Below, one piece after another: positions 9,737-16,833 of a DNA stretch of 64,000 nt. The stretch is from Candidatus Bathyarchaeota archaeon (GTDB lineage: Archaea; Thermoproteota; Bathyarchaeia; Bathyarchaeales; Bathycorpusculaceae): positions 186,001-250,000 of the forward strand of contig JAOZHW010000007.1 in the NCBI GenBank assembly GCA_026014685.1. Direction: 5' to 3'. Position numbers and translations under genes: made by a program. The notes below the pieces were generated by a model. That model did not search any database, was not told the origin of the DNA, and worked only from the letters and a program-made list of their open reading frames with translations. The first letter of the stretch is position 1, and each line of letters begins with the position of its first letter.

Positions 9737-10921
9737 TTAATGGTCGATTAGGCTAACTGCACCCTTAAGCAACGGCTCCGCCACGTTAAGCCCCGTTGCC
9801 AGCCGAGTGTTTTCCCAGAATTCTGGGCACGAATTTGACTCGTGAAACACAAGGGCGTCTTGATTGTTTTGTAGGCTCTCTTCGATTATGTTTTTAATGT
9901 TTTCGTAAGCTGACGTAGCTCGGTAGGTTTTAAACGCGGCTTCGAGTTTTTTGTTCCAGCCTTCAAAGTCTGTTAGGCGGGTTTCGTCTTTTTTGACTTT
10001 CTGTACATCCAGCCAAGCCTGTGCAGCCGAATCAAGCTGACCTTTGAGGTATGCTTCGTCAGCGTTTTTGTTTTCTTTAACGTCAACCATGGCGTCTAAA
10101 GCGAAAATCCAAGCGTCCGATCCTGCGCCAAGGGTTTTGCCGCATTTAACCGCCAACTGCTGCACACTCAGCGGCAACTTAGCGTGAAAAACCAAGTTGC
10201 CAAGAAACGTGTTGGTGCGGAAATCTTTGAAGCCCGCCCGAGCCATCGAAGTGTGATAGCAGACGGGTTCCTTGCCCTTCTCTTTAGAGACAATTATGCG
10301 TAAGTCGTAGAACCATTTCTCAACCAGTTCCTGTGCGACTACACCGATAGGGTTGATGATACCTGGTTTGGTTTCTTTGATGTTTGCTTCCAATTCAGCG
10401 CGGTTCTGGGAGAGCATAATCATTTTGCCATGCGTCCCCGCATCCGCCTTGATCACAATGCCGTCTGAAAGCGGAATTTCCGCCTCAAAGAGGTCAGCGA
10501 TGTCTTTTTCATTGTGGATTTCTTTGCCGTTCTTCATGACGTCGGTTGCATCGCAGGGCACAAAGACAGTTTTGGGAATGGGAAGCCCCTCCTTATGCAA
10601 GTTCAGAAGGGTGCGGAGTTTGCTGTAGCAGACGAACTCAATTTGGGAGGAGTTTAGGGTTTTTTTCCCCAAGGCTTCCATTATGTAGGATGCTTGGAGA
10701 CGGCGGTTTTTGCTCTGTGCACGGTTAAGGACGACTTTGGTGTCTTGAAAGGTTTGGGTGTAGTCTTTACCTTTGGTTTTAGCTGAGAAGCCGTCTTTGC
10801 CGATGGACAGAGCGATTTTTCGGAAGGGAATAAAGGTTAGGTCTATGCCGAGTTGTTGAGCGGTGAGCTTTATGCCGTTTTCGTCGTTTTCCGAACGTTC
10901 ATAAAGAAGTGCAATGCTCAT
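9737..10921 (-). CDS. lysX: LysX-like ATP-grasp ligase, enlarged and divergent
   Basis: By position and fold this is the RimK-type ATP-grasp ligase that attaches aminoadipate or glutamate to the LysW C-terminal Glu. It has 394 residues, against about 280 for well-known LysX/ArgX proteins. IVIKADAGTHGK (about 155-166) is the ATP-grasp Lys/Gly loop, QELVEKWFYDLRIIV is the central strand pair, and the metal site E-x-N is Glu361/Asn363. Extra sequence at about 270-350 is charged and helical. The substrate-loop region near the C-terminus, NSCPEFWENTRLATG, differs from the NxTxEFKN-like motif I know for LysX and ArgX, so substrate choice is open. LysX identity rests strongly on its operon. Confidence 0.78.
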   Translation of the reverse strand: MSIALLYERSENDENGIKLTAQQLGIDLTFIPFRKIALSIGKDGFSAKTKGKDYTQTFQDTKVVLNRAQSKNRRLQASYIMEALGKKTLNSSQIEFVCYSKLRTLLNLHKEGLPIPKTVFVPCDATDVMKNGKEIHNEKDIADLFEAEIPLSDGIVIKADAGTHGKMIMLSQNRAELEANIKETKPGIINPIGVVAQELVEKWFYDLRIIVSKEKGKEPVCYHTSMARAGFKDFRTNTFLGNLVFHAKLPLSVQQLAVKCGKTLGAGSDAWIFALDAMVDVKENKNADEAYLKGQLDSAAQAWLDVQKVKKDETRLTDFEGWNKKLEAAFKTYRATSAYENIKNIIEESLQNNQDALVFHESNSCPEFWENTRLATGLNVAEPLLKGAVSLIDH

Positions 10922-11003
10922 CGCCTACCGCTTCCATGAAAAAATTATTTTTGCCTTAAAAGGGTGGTTCAAATAAGGGAGTCAAAGTGGAGGTGGATAC
11001 GGC

Positions 11004-11213
11004 TTATTCGCCCCAGTCTTCGCCTTCAATAGTGAGTTCTTGAAGGTCTACGCATCCGCCTTTAACCTGTTTAACCTCGAGCTCGAGTCCACAGCCTGGG
11101 CAGCTTAGGATTTCGCCTTTTTCTGTATCAGATGGGACATCGAGGTCTGCGTCGCAGTCGGGGCATTTTGCGGTGAATGCTTTCATTTCGGTTTGGTTTG
11201 CTTGTTTAATCAT
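11004..11213 (-). CDS. lysW: amino-group carrier protein LysW
   Basis: The 69-residue acidic protein carries the intermediate on its C-terminal glutamate. CPDC (17-20) and CPGC (38-41) form the zinc ribbon, and the C-terminus GEDWGE matches the conserved EDWGE tail to which LysX couples the substrate. The usual length is about 54, so the real start may be Met10 (MKAF). It is the first gene of the operon, with its own TATA box (TTTAAAAG at 11271-11278). Confidence 0.93.
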   Translation of the reverse strand: MIKQANQTEMKAFTAKCPDCDADLDVPSDTEKGEILSCPGCGLELEVKQVKGGCVDLQELTIEGEDWGE

Positions 11214-11270
11214 TTTTTGTTCGTCACTTTATTTTTTTGTTTGGAAATGTCATTGTGAATATTTCGGGTA

Positions 11271-11301
11271 TCTTTTAAACCTTGTGACGAATTTGTTACA
11301 A
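11271..11301 (-). promoter_or_regulatory. lysW operon TATA box with adjoining imperfect palindrome
   Basis: On the minus strand TTTAAAAG (11271-11278) is a good archaeal TATA box. Transcription would start near 11249, giving a leader of about 36 bases before lysW. Immediately upstream, 11282-11301 is an imperfect 20-bp palindrome (TTGTGACGAA/TTTGTTACAA, 8 of 10 pairs). This fits an Lrp-type site at the BRE/TATA, where a regulator could block or recruit TFB. TATA assignment is from sequence; the regulator is inferred. Confidence 0.65.
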
Positions 11302-11315
11302 CTTGGGGTTGTAAT
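11295..11315. promoter_or_regulatory. second inverted repeat in lysW-lrp intergenic region
   Basis: GTTACAAC (11295-11302) and GTTGTAAT (11308-11315) form an inverted repeat with 7 of 8 matches around TTGGG. It overlaps the first palindrome by seven bases, so two dyads share one half-site. Overlapping dyads at one helical-turn spacing are common in Lrp operators. The sites lie between the divergent lysW and lrp genes. Confidence 0.5.
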
Positions 11316-11464
11316 GTTCCATTTTGTACATGTGTTCATGGGCTAAAAGTGCCAAAATAACTAAAAACAATGCACTTGATGGACGAAAAACGTATCTCTA
11401 CTTCAAATTAAAGTATGGAAAACGTTAAATTCACACTAACACAATAACCAGACGGCTGAAACGC

Positions 11465-11875
11465 ATGGACGAGAAAGACAAACAAATCATAAAAACCCTA
11501 AAAGACGACGCCCGAGCAGGCTACGCCGACATCGGAAGCAAAATCGGCCTCTCCGAAGGCGCCGTACGTAAAAGAATCAAAACCCTCACCGACGAAGGCG
11601 TCATCCGCAAATTCACGGTCAAAGTCAACGTCGCAGAAGGCGCCCAAGCCATCACTCTACTGGCAACTAACCCCGCTTACCCAACATTGGAAGTATCCAA
11701 AAAAATCCAAACCCTCCCCAACGTGGAAACCATCTACGAAGTCACAGGAGAATACGACATAGTCGCCGTCATCACAGGCATGAACGTCACCGAAGTCAAC
11801 GAATGCATAGAGAAAATCCGCCGCGTCGAAGGCATCATGAAAACCAACACCATGATCGTACTAAGAAGCTGGTGA
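11465..11875 (+). CDS. Lrp/AsnC-family regulator, candidate LysM-type regulator
   Basis: The 136-residue protein has an N-terminal winged helix (DEKDKQIIKTLKDDAR, then IGLSEGAVRKRIKTL as recognition helix, about 22-40) and a C-terminal RAM domain (EVTGEYDIVAVITG, about 84-97) that binds amino acids and forms octamers. It is divergent from lysW with palindromes between. In Sulfolobus an Lrp-like protein, LysM, activates lysWXJK, so a similar job here is likely but inferred. Its stop touches the next, convergent gene. Confidence 0.88.
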   Translation: MDEKDKQIIKTLKDDARAGYADIGSKIGLSEGAVRKRIKTLTDEGVIRKFTVKVNVAEGAQAITLLATNPAYPTLEVSKKIQTLPNVETIYEVTGEYDIVAVITGMNVTEVNECIEKIRRVEGIMKTNTMIVLRSW

Positions 11876-12328
11876 CTAAACTTTTTCTCCAGCTTTCACG
11901 CAACTAACTTTTAAGCCGTTTTTCTTGAGCAAAGCAGCAGTTACGCCGTCGCCCGCCTTGAATTTTTCTTTGAAGGTGCCGTCGAAGATTTTTCCGCACC
12001 CGCAAGAGGGACTTTTCTCGATTAACAGTGCTTCTTTTGCCCCTACTGCTTGGCCTATTTGCAGGGCTCGCTTGGCACCCTCTACGAATTGAACAGTAAC
12101 ATCAACACCTTCCATGTTCATCACCTTGGCTTTGCCCTCAAGCACATCCCAACCGTCACCGCCCACAATTTCCGCTGGCACACGGGGAACCGACAAGCCG
12201 CCGAGAACTTCGGGACAAACAGGAAACAACTCCCCCCTGAGAAACTCTTCTCGAAGTTTAGGATTTAGCCAGTTTTTTGCTTCAAAGTTGCAGTTGACGC
12301 CCAAGAGACAGGCACTAACGAGTTTCAT
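11876..12328 (-). CDS. DUF523 family protein (TudS-like)
   Basis: The 150-residue protein matches DUF523. SACLLGV (Cys7), FPVCPE (Cys38) and KSPSCG (Cys109) are the three conserved cysteines. In the thiouracil desulfidase TudS, a DUF523 protein, equivalent cysteines bind a [4Fe-4S] cluster that removes sulfur from thiolated pyrimidines. Whether this archaeal copy does that is inference. Cys13 and Cys111 are extra. It ends directly against the lrp gene on the other strand. Confidence 0.82.
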   Translation of the reverse strand: MKLVSACLLGVNCNFEAKNWLNPKLREEFLRGELFPVCPEVLGGLSVPRVPAEIVGGDGWDVLEGKAKVMNMEGVDVTVQFVEGAKRALQIGQAVGAKEALLIEKSPSCGCGKIFDGTFKEKFKAGDGVTAALLKKNGLKVSCVKAGEKV

Positions 12329-12435
12329 ACTCTAACAGTTGTGGTTGCAGCTTATAGGTTTAGTTTCATTCTATTTGGTGGCTTTTCAGTGTAATTGCTT
12401 ATAACCTTGAAGTAGTGGTTCTATTCTGATGTCTC

Positions 12436-12615
12436 ATGTGTGAATTTAATGTAATCTTAAACGGCAAAGTCCAAGCCAAAGATGTAATCTACGCCAAAAT
12501 TGAGGGCGGCAAAGTAGTCGTAAAGGATATTATGGGTGAACCCAAAGAGTTTGCAGGCTACAAGATTGTAGAGGTGGACGTGCCCAACGCCCGATTGGTT
12601 TTGCAACAAGCATAA
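12436..12615 (+). CDS. CooT-like small nickel-binding protein
   Basis: A 59-residue frame begins MCEFNVILNGK and ends at TAA 12615. The Met-Cys N-terminus, KDVIYAKIEGGKVVVKDIMGE in the middle (a beta-barrel turn) and a terminal hydrophobic strand match the CooT family, where the N-terminal Cys2 binds Ni(II) in a homodimer. No CO dehydrogenase gene is in the window, so the nickel enzyme it may serve is unknown. The gene stands alone with short AT-rich flanks. Confidence 0.75.
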   Translation: MCEFNVILNGKVQAKDVIYAKIEGGKVVVKDIMGEPKEFAGYKIVEVDVPNARLVLQQA

Positions 12616-12902
12616 CTACATTGACTTCTATTTTTAATTAACCATAGACGTAAGCTCTTGGCACGTAGAGAACCCAACCATTTTCGATTCTATATATAAT
12701 GGAGTGGAGAGAGACGGCAAAGCAGCATTGTTCAAAGTATGTTAAATTTGGTTTAAGCGCTTGTTTGCTCCAGTTTTCTCATTATCTGTGTTTCTTGAGC
12801 GGGTGTCATTCAACCTTTTTGTTTTTGCAACCAAAACTTAGCTTATTATGCAAAACTTTATAACCGCGCCGAGCGTTTTGAGTTCTAAAAAGGTAGAAGC
12901 AA
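12616..12902. promoter_or_regulatory. intergenic region with TATA box of the next gene
   Basis: TTTATAA at 12857-12863 is a good TATA box; transcription would start near 12885, leaving a short leader with AAGGT before the ATG at 12903. A second AT-run, TATATATAATGG near 12691, precedes a 50-codon frame that looks like chance. I see no RNA gene here. Confidence 0.6.
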
Positions 12903-13823
12903 ATGAAATTCGGCACATACATGTTTGAAGCAAAGAAAGTTCCAGGCTTCGACTTTGACCTTTTCCGCGTTAAACCTGAAGTCGGAAGACGATTACCCCC
13001 CAAAGCAGATATGTACAGCAACGTAGCAATCTTCGGCGACAACGTCACAGCACGCCTCCACCCAGACTGGATCAGCCAAAGCGACCTTGGTCCAGCATGG
13101 AGAACCAACGACAACTTTAACGTCCGCTGGGAAGTCCTCTGCCAAACACAACCTGAACACAGAGCCGAACAACTCGACTACATGGAAGACGTAGCACGCA
13201 AAAGCCAAGGTGTCTGGCTAAACAGCATCCACTTCGCAGAACACGGTCACTGCACCTGCCCACGCTGCAAAGAACTCCACGCAAAAAGCGGCTTATCATG
13301 GTATGAATGGAGACGAAAAGAAGTCACAGACTACATGGCAGCAACAAGCGACCGCGTAATCAACAAAGCCAAAAAACCACTCTACATCGGTATCCTGCCA
13401 GACCCAGTCACAAACTATGAACGCTTCGGCGTCTGGTTCGACGATTTGCTCCCGCTCACAACCGAAATGTTCGTCGTCATGTTCAGCAAGAACTACGCTA
13501 CACCCTGGTACTGGGAAATGCTCACACGCAACTTCAAGAAACTCTTCAAAGACGTCAAGCTAAACATCGCACTCTACGTCATTGGCCCCGGCGACGACCC
13601 ACGTGAAACACCAACCCCAAGCGAACTCCTCACAGTTTCAGTCCGCATGGCACGCGCAGGCGCTGACGGTTTACTATACCTCACAGACAAAGCAGCACAG
13701 ATGCAAGAATTCCAGAAGGCAGCAATCGCTCAGAAAGAAACACGCGAACGTCTGAAAACCTACGGCGGCAAAGCAGGCCAAGAAGTCCTAGACTTAGTTA
13801 CAAGCTGGGAAAAACTCTTCTAA
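12903..13823 (+). CDS. TIM-barrel-like, glycosidase-like protein of unknown function
   Basis: I do not recognise a named family. The 306-residue protein has no signal peptide or membrane segment. Alternating strands and helices (GVWLNSIHFAEHG, PLYIGILPDP, EMFVVMFSKNY, LNIALYVIGPGDD, ARAGADGLLYLTD) fit a TIM barrel. HGHCTCPRCKELH (about 115-127) places three Cys and His residues after a strand; CxC-x2-C motifs at that point occur in several glycoside-hydrolase-like barrels. The gene is rich in C-ending codons and has a strong promoter, suggesting high expression. Catalytic residues cannot be named. Confidence 0.75.
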   Translation: MKFGTYMFEAKKVPGFDFDLFRVKPEVGRRLPPKADMYSNVAIFGDNVTARLHPDWISQSDLGPAWRTNDNFNVRWEVLCQTQPEHRAEQLDYMEDVARKSQGVWLNSIHFAEHGHCTCPRCKELHAKSGLSWYEWRRKEVTDYMAATSDRVINKAKKPLYIGILPDPVTNYERFGVWFDDLLPLTTEMFVVMFSKNYATPWYWEMLTRNFKKLFKDVKLNIALYVIGPGDDPRETPTPSELLTVSVRMARAGADGLLYLTDKAAQMQEFQKAAIAQKETRERLKTYGGKAGQEVLDLVTSWEKLF

Positions 13824-13898
13824 AAATTTGGAATTAGCTACGGCAGTCAACACTTTGCGGTTGAAAGCCAAGCTGAATTTTTTTATTCTTTTATCTCT

Positions 13899-14330
13899 TT
13901 AGTGGATGTAGCCGAGGTTTTGTTTTTGGGATTCGTTGATTTCCTTCATCGATTCGTATTGTGCTTCGATGAGGATTTTTAGTGCGTCGATGTTCTTTTT
14001 TATGTCTTCTAGTTCGACTCCACTTTGTAGGACGCCTGATTTGACGAGTTGGTCTTTTATGTTGTCGACGGAGACTTCTAGAACTTTTACTTTGAACGCG
14101 AAAATCTGTAGGGAATAGAGCAGGCTTAGCTGCGAGTTAAGGTGCTCAAGGCGGTCAAGCTCTAAGGTTTTTTTAACAAATGCTTTAATTTTCTGCTCTT
14201 CCGTTGCTTCAGGCGACTGCTGAAGCTTTTCGTAAATCGCTGACTGCTTCCATACTGCTTCTTTGGTTTCATCCGCGCTTTTTTGGATTCGTTTAGCGGT
14301 TTTATCGAGCATCTCTAAGACTTCATCCAA
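13899..14330 (-). CDS. coiled-coil hypothetical protein
   Basis: The 143-residue protein is almost wholly helical, with heptad-like hydrophobic spacing and many Lys/Glu/Gln residues. There is no signal peptide, membrane segment, Cys cluster or enzyme motif. A GGAGG sits about ten bases before the TTG start at 14330, which supports that start; Met8 is an alternative. It is convergent with the preceding gene. It may be a structural or adaptor protein, but its function is unknown. Confidence 0.7.
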   Translation of the reverse strand: MDEVLEMLDKTAKRIQKSADETKEAVWKQSAIYEKLQQSPEATEEQKIKAFVKKTLELDRLEHLNSQLSLLYSLQIFAFKVKVLEVSVDNIKDQLVKSGVLQSGVELEDIKKNIDALKILIEAQYESMKEINESQKQNLGYIH

Positions 14331-14444
14331 GGTAAATCGTCCTCCCTCAACAGAGGTTACTTCATTTCAGCAACAACTATCCGACCAATTATATAAGCTG
14401 AATCATAATTTCCAAATAGCCTTATTCTAAGAGCAAGTCAATGG

Positions 14445-15152
14445 CTAAACGTATCTGCGCTCGTTATCGCAGTACCAGCGTTGATATTGCTGTATGTAGC
14501 GGATTGGGTTTCGGCAGTAAGGGCATGTTGGGGTTTGGGTTGGCGGTGGCGGAGGTGGAGGTGGCAGAGGCATTTGGGGTTGTGTCTGGGTTTGGGTGAG
14601 GGGTGAGCCGCATGTGGTGCAGAATTTTGATCCTGAACTGTCAGGCGTGCCACATCGTTGGCAGGTTCGCTGCGCCTGCTGAGTGGCACTGACTGCCTGT
14701 GTTGGGCTGGCGTTTATGGCTGTTTTGGCTTGGTTTATGGCTGCTACCCACTGCTGGTTGTTGTTGCCGCCGGCCACGACGTAGGCGTGAACTGGTTTTT
14801 CTGTGCCTGTGCTGTCGACGCGGACGTAGGATTGCCCCATCTTTTTTCCTGCTTCTACACGTGTTATGTTCTGCAGGGGCATGTAGTAGCTACCTTGTTG
14901 AGTTGCAAGTTCGTCTATTTCGGCTTTGGAGACGCGTTGCTCTATGGCTTGAGCGGCGAATACTCCGCCGATTGCCCATGCTGCTGCACGTGATGCGCCG
15001 CCTTTGGCGATGTAGATGAGACGTTTGTTGGTTAAAATTAATGTGCCGAGGTCGGCGAATGCGCCTGCTTTCAAGCCGACGGTTGGGGGTGACTCGGATT
15101 GGTGGTCTTTTACTCCTGCTTCCTGTCTTAAGATGACTTCGTACTCCGACAC
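14445..15152 (-). CDS. PH/GRAM-like domain protein with two zinc ribbons and a polyproline linker
   Basis: The 235-residue protein starts at GTG with AGAGGT upstream. Residues about 30-145 look like a bacterial-type PH/GRAM domain (GTLILTNKRLIYIAKGG, then a Gly/Ala-rich helix, then ITRVEAGKKMGQSYVRV). C-QRC...CTTC (about 165-185) is one zinc ribbon. A run of eight prolines follows, then a second CPYC...C ribbon at the C-terminus. No membrane segment is sure. The layout suggests a lipid- or protein-binding adaptor; the function is unknown. Confidence 0.75.
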   Translation of the reverse strand: MSEYEVILRQEAGVKDHQSESPPTVGLKAGAFADLGTLILTNKRLIYIAKGGASRAAAWAIGGVFAAQAIEQRVSKAEIDELATQQGSYYMPLQNITRVEAGKKMGQSYVRVDSTGTEKPVHAYVVAGGNNNQQWVAAINQAKTAINASPTQAVSATQQAQRTCQRCGTPDSSGSKFCTTCGSPLTQTQTQPQMPLPPPPPPPPTQTPTCPYCRNPIRYIQQYQRWYCDNERRYV

Positions 15153-15204
15153 TGAATAACCTCTTTAGGTATTTTGGTTCGTTAACGCTTTAAGGCTATC
15201 GGGT

Positions 15205-15717
15205 TTACCGTTTGTCCACCAATTTGAGTGTTTTCTCTACGTCGCGTTTAAGAAGACTCTGCTGGTTCTCCTTGTACATGTCAAATTTGAGCTTAAGCAA
15301 ACCCTGCTTAATCGCGCCGTTGTACTTGTCAGTGGATTGCATGACTGTGGCGAGTGCTTGGATGGTTTGGCGGGCAGTTATGAATTTCTCGTCGTTGCAG
15401 CAAACCCAAAACTTGCCAAGCACATCATTGAACCTGTCGTCTATGTCCCAGCGAACGTTTTCGGCAAGCAACATCACACCGAGGCTGCGTTGATAAGAGT
15501 TGTCACTATCCAGCTTCTTTTCCAACACATTCCAGTGCGGGTAAACTGACGCGGCGATTTTGGAGTGCGCTTGGAGAAGCAAAAATGCGTTGTAACGCAG
15601 TTTATCGTCCTTCTCCGCAAGGGTTTCAACCAAAAAGCCTATGTCGGCTGCGGTGAGGTTTTTTGCAAGTAGAGAAATTTGAGTTTTGGAGACTAATTTT
15701 AACTCGCTGGGATTCAA
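15205..15717 (-). CDS. HEAT-repeat-like hypothetical protein
   Basis: The 170-residue all-helical protein has paired helices such as FLVETLAEKDDKLRYNAFLLL and SYQRSLGVMLLAENVRW that recall HEAT repeats, which mediate protein-protein contacts. The start is TTG at 15717. It lies 52 bases upstream of the PH/zinc-ribbon gene on the same strand, so the two may be co-transcribed. No catalytic motif is present. Confidence 0.72.
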   Translation of the reverse strand: MNPSELKLVSKTQISLLAKNLTAADIGFLVETLAEKDDKLRYNAFLLLQAHSKIAASVYPHWNVLEKKLDSDNSYQRSLGVMLLAENVRWDIDDRFNDVLGKFWVCCNDEKFITARQTIQALATVMQSTDKYNGAIKQGLLKLKFDMYKENQQSLLKRDVEKTLKLVDKR

Positions 15718-15792
15718 CGTTTATCGCCACCGATAGTTAGCTTCAATCAATGTATAACGTTAGCGGTCAAATGCTCAGCGGTTAATAGACGC

Positions 15793-15884
15793 CCCTTATT
15801 TAAAGTCGCATACGAATCCGTATCCGCAAATAGCTGGAACCACGCGACCTCTCACAGCAGACCCCCCTCCCTTATTTAAAGAAC
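15793..15884 (+). repeat. dispersed promoter-associated element, copy A
   Basis: This copy begins and ends with the same 13-mer CCCTTATTTAAAG (15793-15805 and 15869-15881), 76 bases apart. Inside are a small hairpin, ATACG-AATC-CGTAT (15811-15824), then a GC-rich core with CTGGAACCACGCGACC. Bases 15817-15854 are identical to 55074-55111 read on the other strand (38 bases). The right-hand TATA faces the IMPase gene at 16003. The core is not coding in any frame I could follow. Confidence 0.85.
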
Positions 15885-16002
15885 TAAAGTTGCTTCTATA
15901 GCTGGATTGCTGTGAGTGTTTCTATTGAGCTAATTGGAGACTTGCGGGATAGAGATTATTCTTTATCAACTTGACCGCCAATAATACGGTGAAGGTTAAG
16001 CA

Positions 16003-16833
16003 ATGAAAACCCAACTTGACTGGCAACAAATCCTAACCGAATGCAAAACCAACATCCAAACAGCCATAAAACCGCTCTTCAAAACCCTCCGCGAGCCTCA
16101 ACCGAACTTGGGCATGGGCGCAGGAGGCGACCTGATGAAACCCGTAGATTTAGCCGCTGAAACCGCCATCGTTGAAACCCTCAAGCGTCACAACATCTCG
16201 TTTACTTTAATTAGTGAAGAGTCAGGCGTCAAAGAATATGGCAACTCACCAAACGGCTGCTACCTGTGCGTGGATCCCATTGATGGAACCACCAACCTCA
16301 TCCATGGGCTGCCCTTCTATGCCTCATCCATAGCGGTTTCAAGCCAACCTGAGCTGGGTGCGGTTTATGCGGGGATGGTTGCGGATTTGGCTCATGATGA
16401 AGTCTTCATTGGCCTCGAAGGAAAAGGTGCGTACCGAAACGGTGAACGACTACACGCCTCGAAAACCGCAAGCTTGGATGAAGCGGTCATCGGTTTAGAC
16501 CTAAACGCCTACAAAGCCAAACTAAACATGACCTGTGCAGCCGCTTTAATCGAAAACATCAAGCACACTCGTCACTTCGGCGCCAACGCCCTCGAAGTGT
16601 GCCATGTCGCAGCAGGCCTTACAGATGGCTTCATCGATATACGCAACAAAATCCGAACAACAGACGTCGCCGCAGCATTCCTCATCGCCAAAGAGGCAGG
16701 CGCAATAGTCACCGACGCAAACAACAAACCCATAAACGTACCCCTCGATCCCAAGCAGACGTTGAATTTTGTTGCTTCAGCAAACATGGAGATTCATAAA
16801 CAAATCCTAAGCTTGGTTCAATCTGATGTTTAA
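16003..16833 (+). CDS. inositol monophosphatase family phosphatase (IMPase/FBPase)
   Basis: The 276-residue Mg-dependent phosphatase shows SEESG (71-75, metal-binding Glu), DPIDGTTN (91-98, the family signature with two Asp ligands), and a late Asp in TTDVAAA (about 222). Archaeal members act on inositol phosphate and often fructose-1,6-bisphosphate, so it may serve gluconeogenesis or inositol-lipid synthesis. It overlaps the next gene by 8 bases. Element A supplies a likely promoter 120 bases upstream. Confidence 0.9.
   Translation: MKTQLDWQQILTECKTNIQTAIKPLFKTLREPQPNLGMGAGGDLMKPVDLAAETAIVETLKRHNISFTLISEESGVKEYGNSPNGCYLCVDPIDGTTNLIHGLPFYASSIAVSSQPELGAVYAGMVADLAHDEVFIGLEGKGAYRNGERLHASKTASLDEAVIGLDLNAYKAKLNMTCAAALIENIKHTRHFGANALEVCHVAAGLTDGFIDIRNKIRTTDVAAAFLIAKEAGAIVTDANNKPINVPLDPKQTLNFVASANMEIHKQILSLVQSDV

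Noticed and set aside
5514-11213. Classic arg operon (ArgB/C/D/E)
   Set aside because: LysW with its EDWGE tail and the LysX-like gene show the carrier pathway; dual lysine/arginine use is still possible.
12699-12860. 50-codon frame after TATATATAATGG
   Set aside because: The TATA run touches the ATG, so it could not be its promoter, and the sequence looks random.
12806-13114. 102-codon minus-strand frame
   Set aside because: Antisense of the TIM-barrel-like gene.
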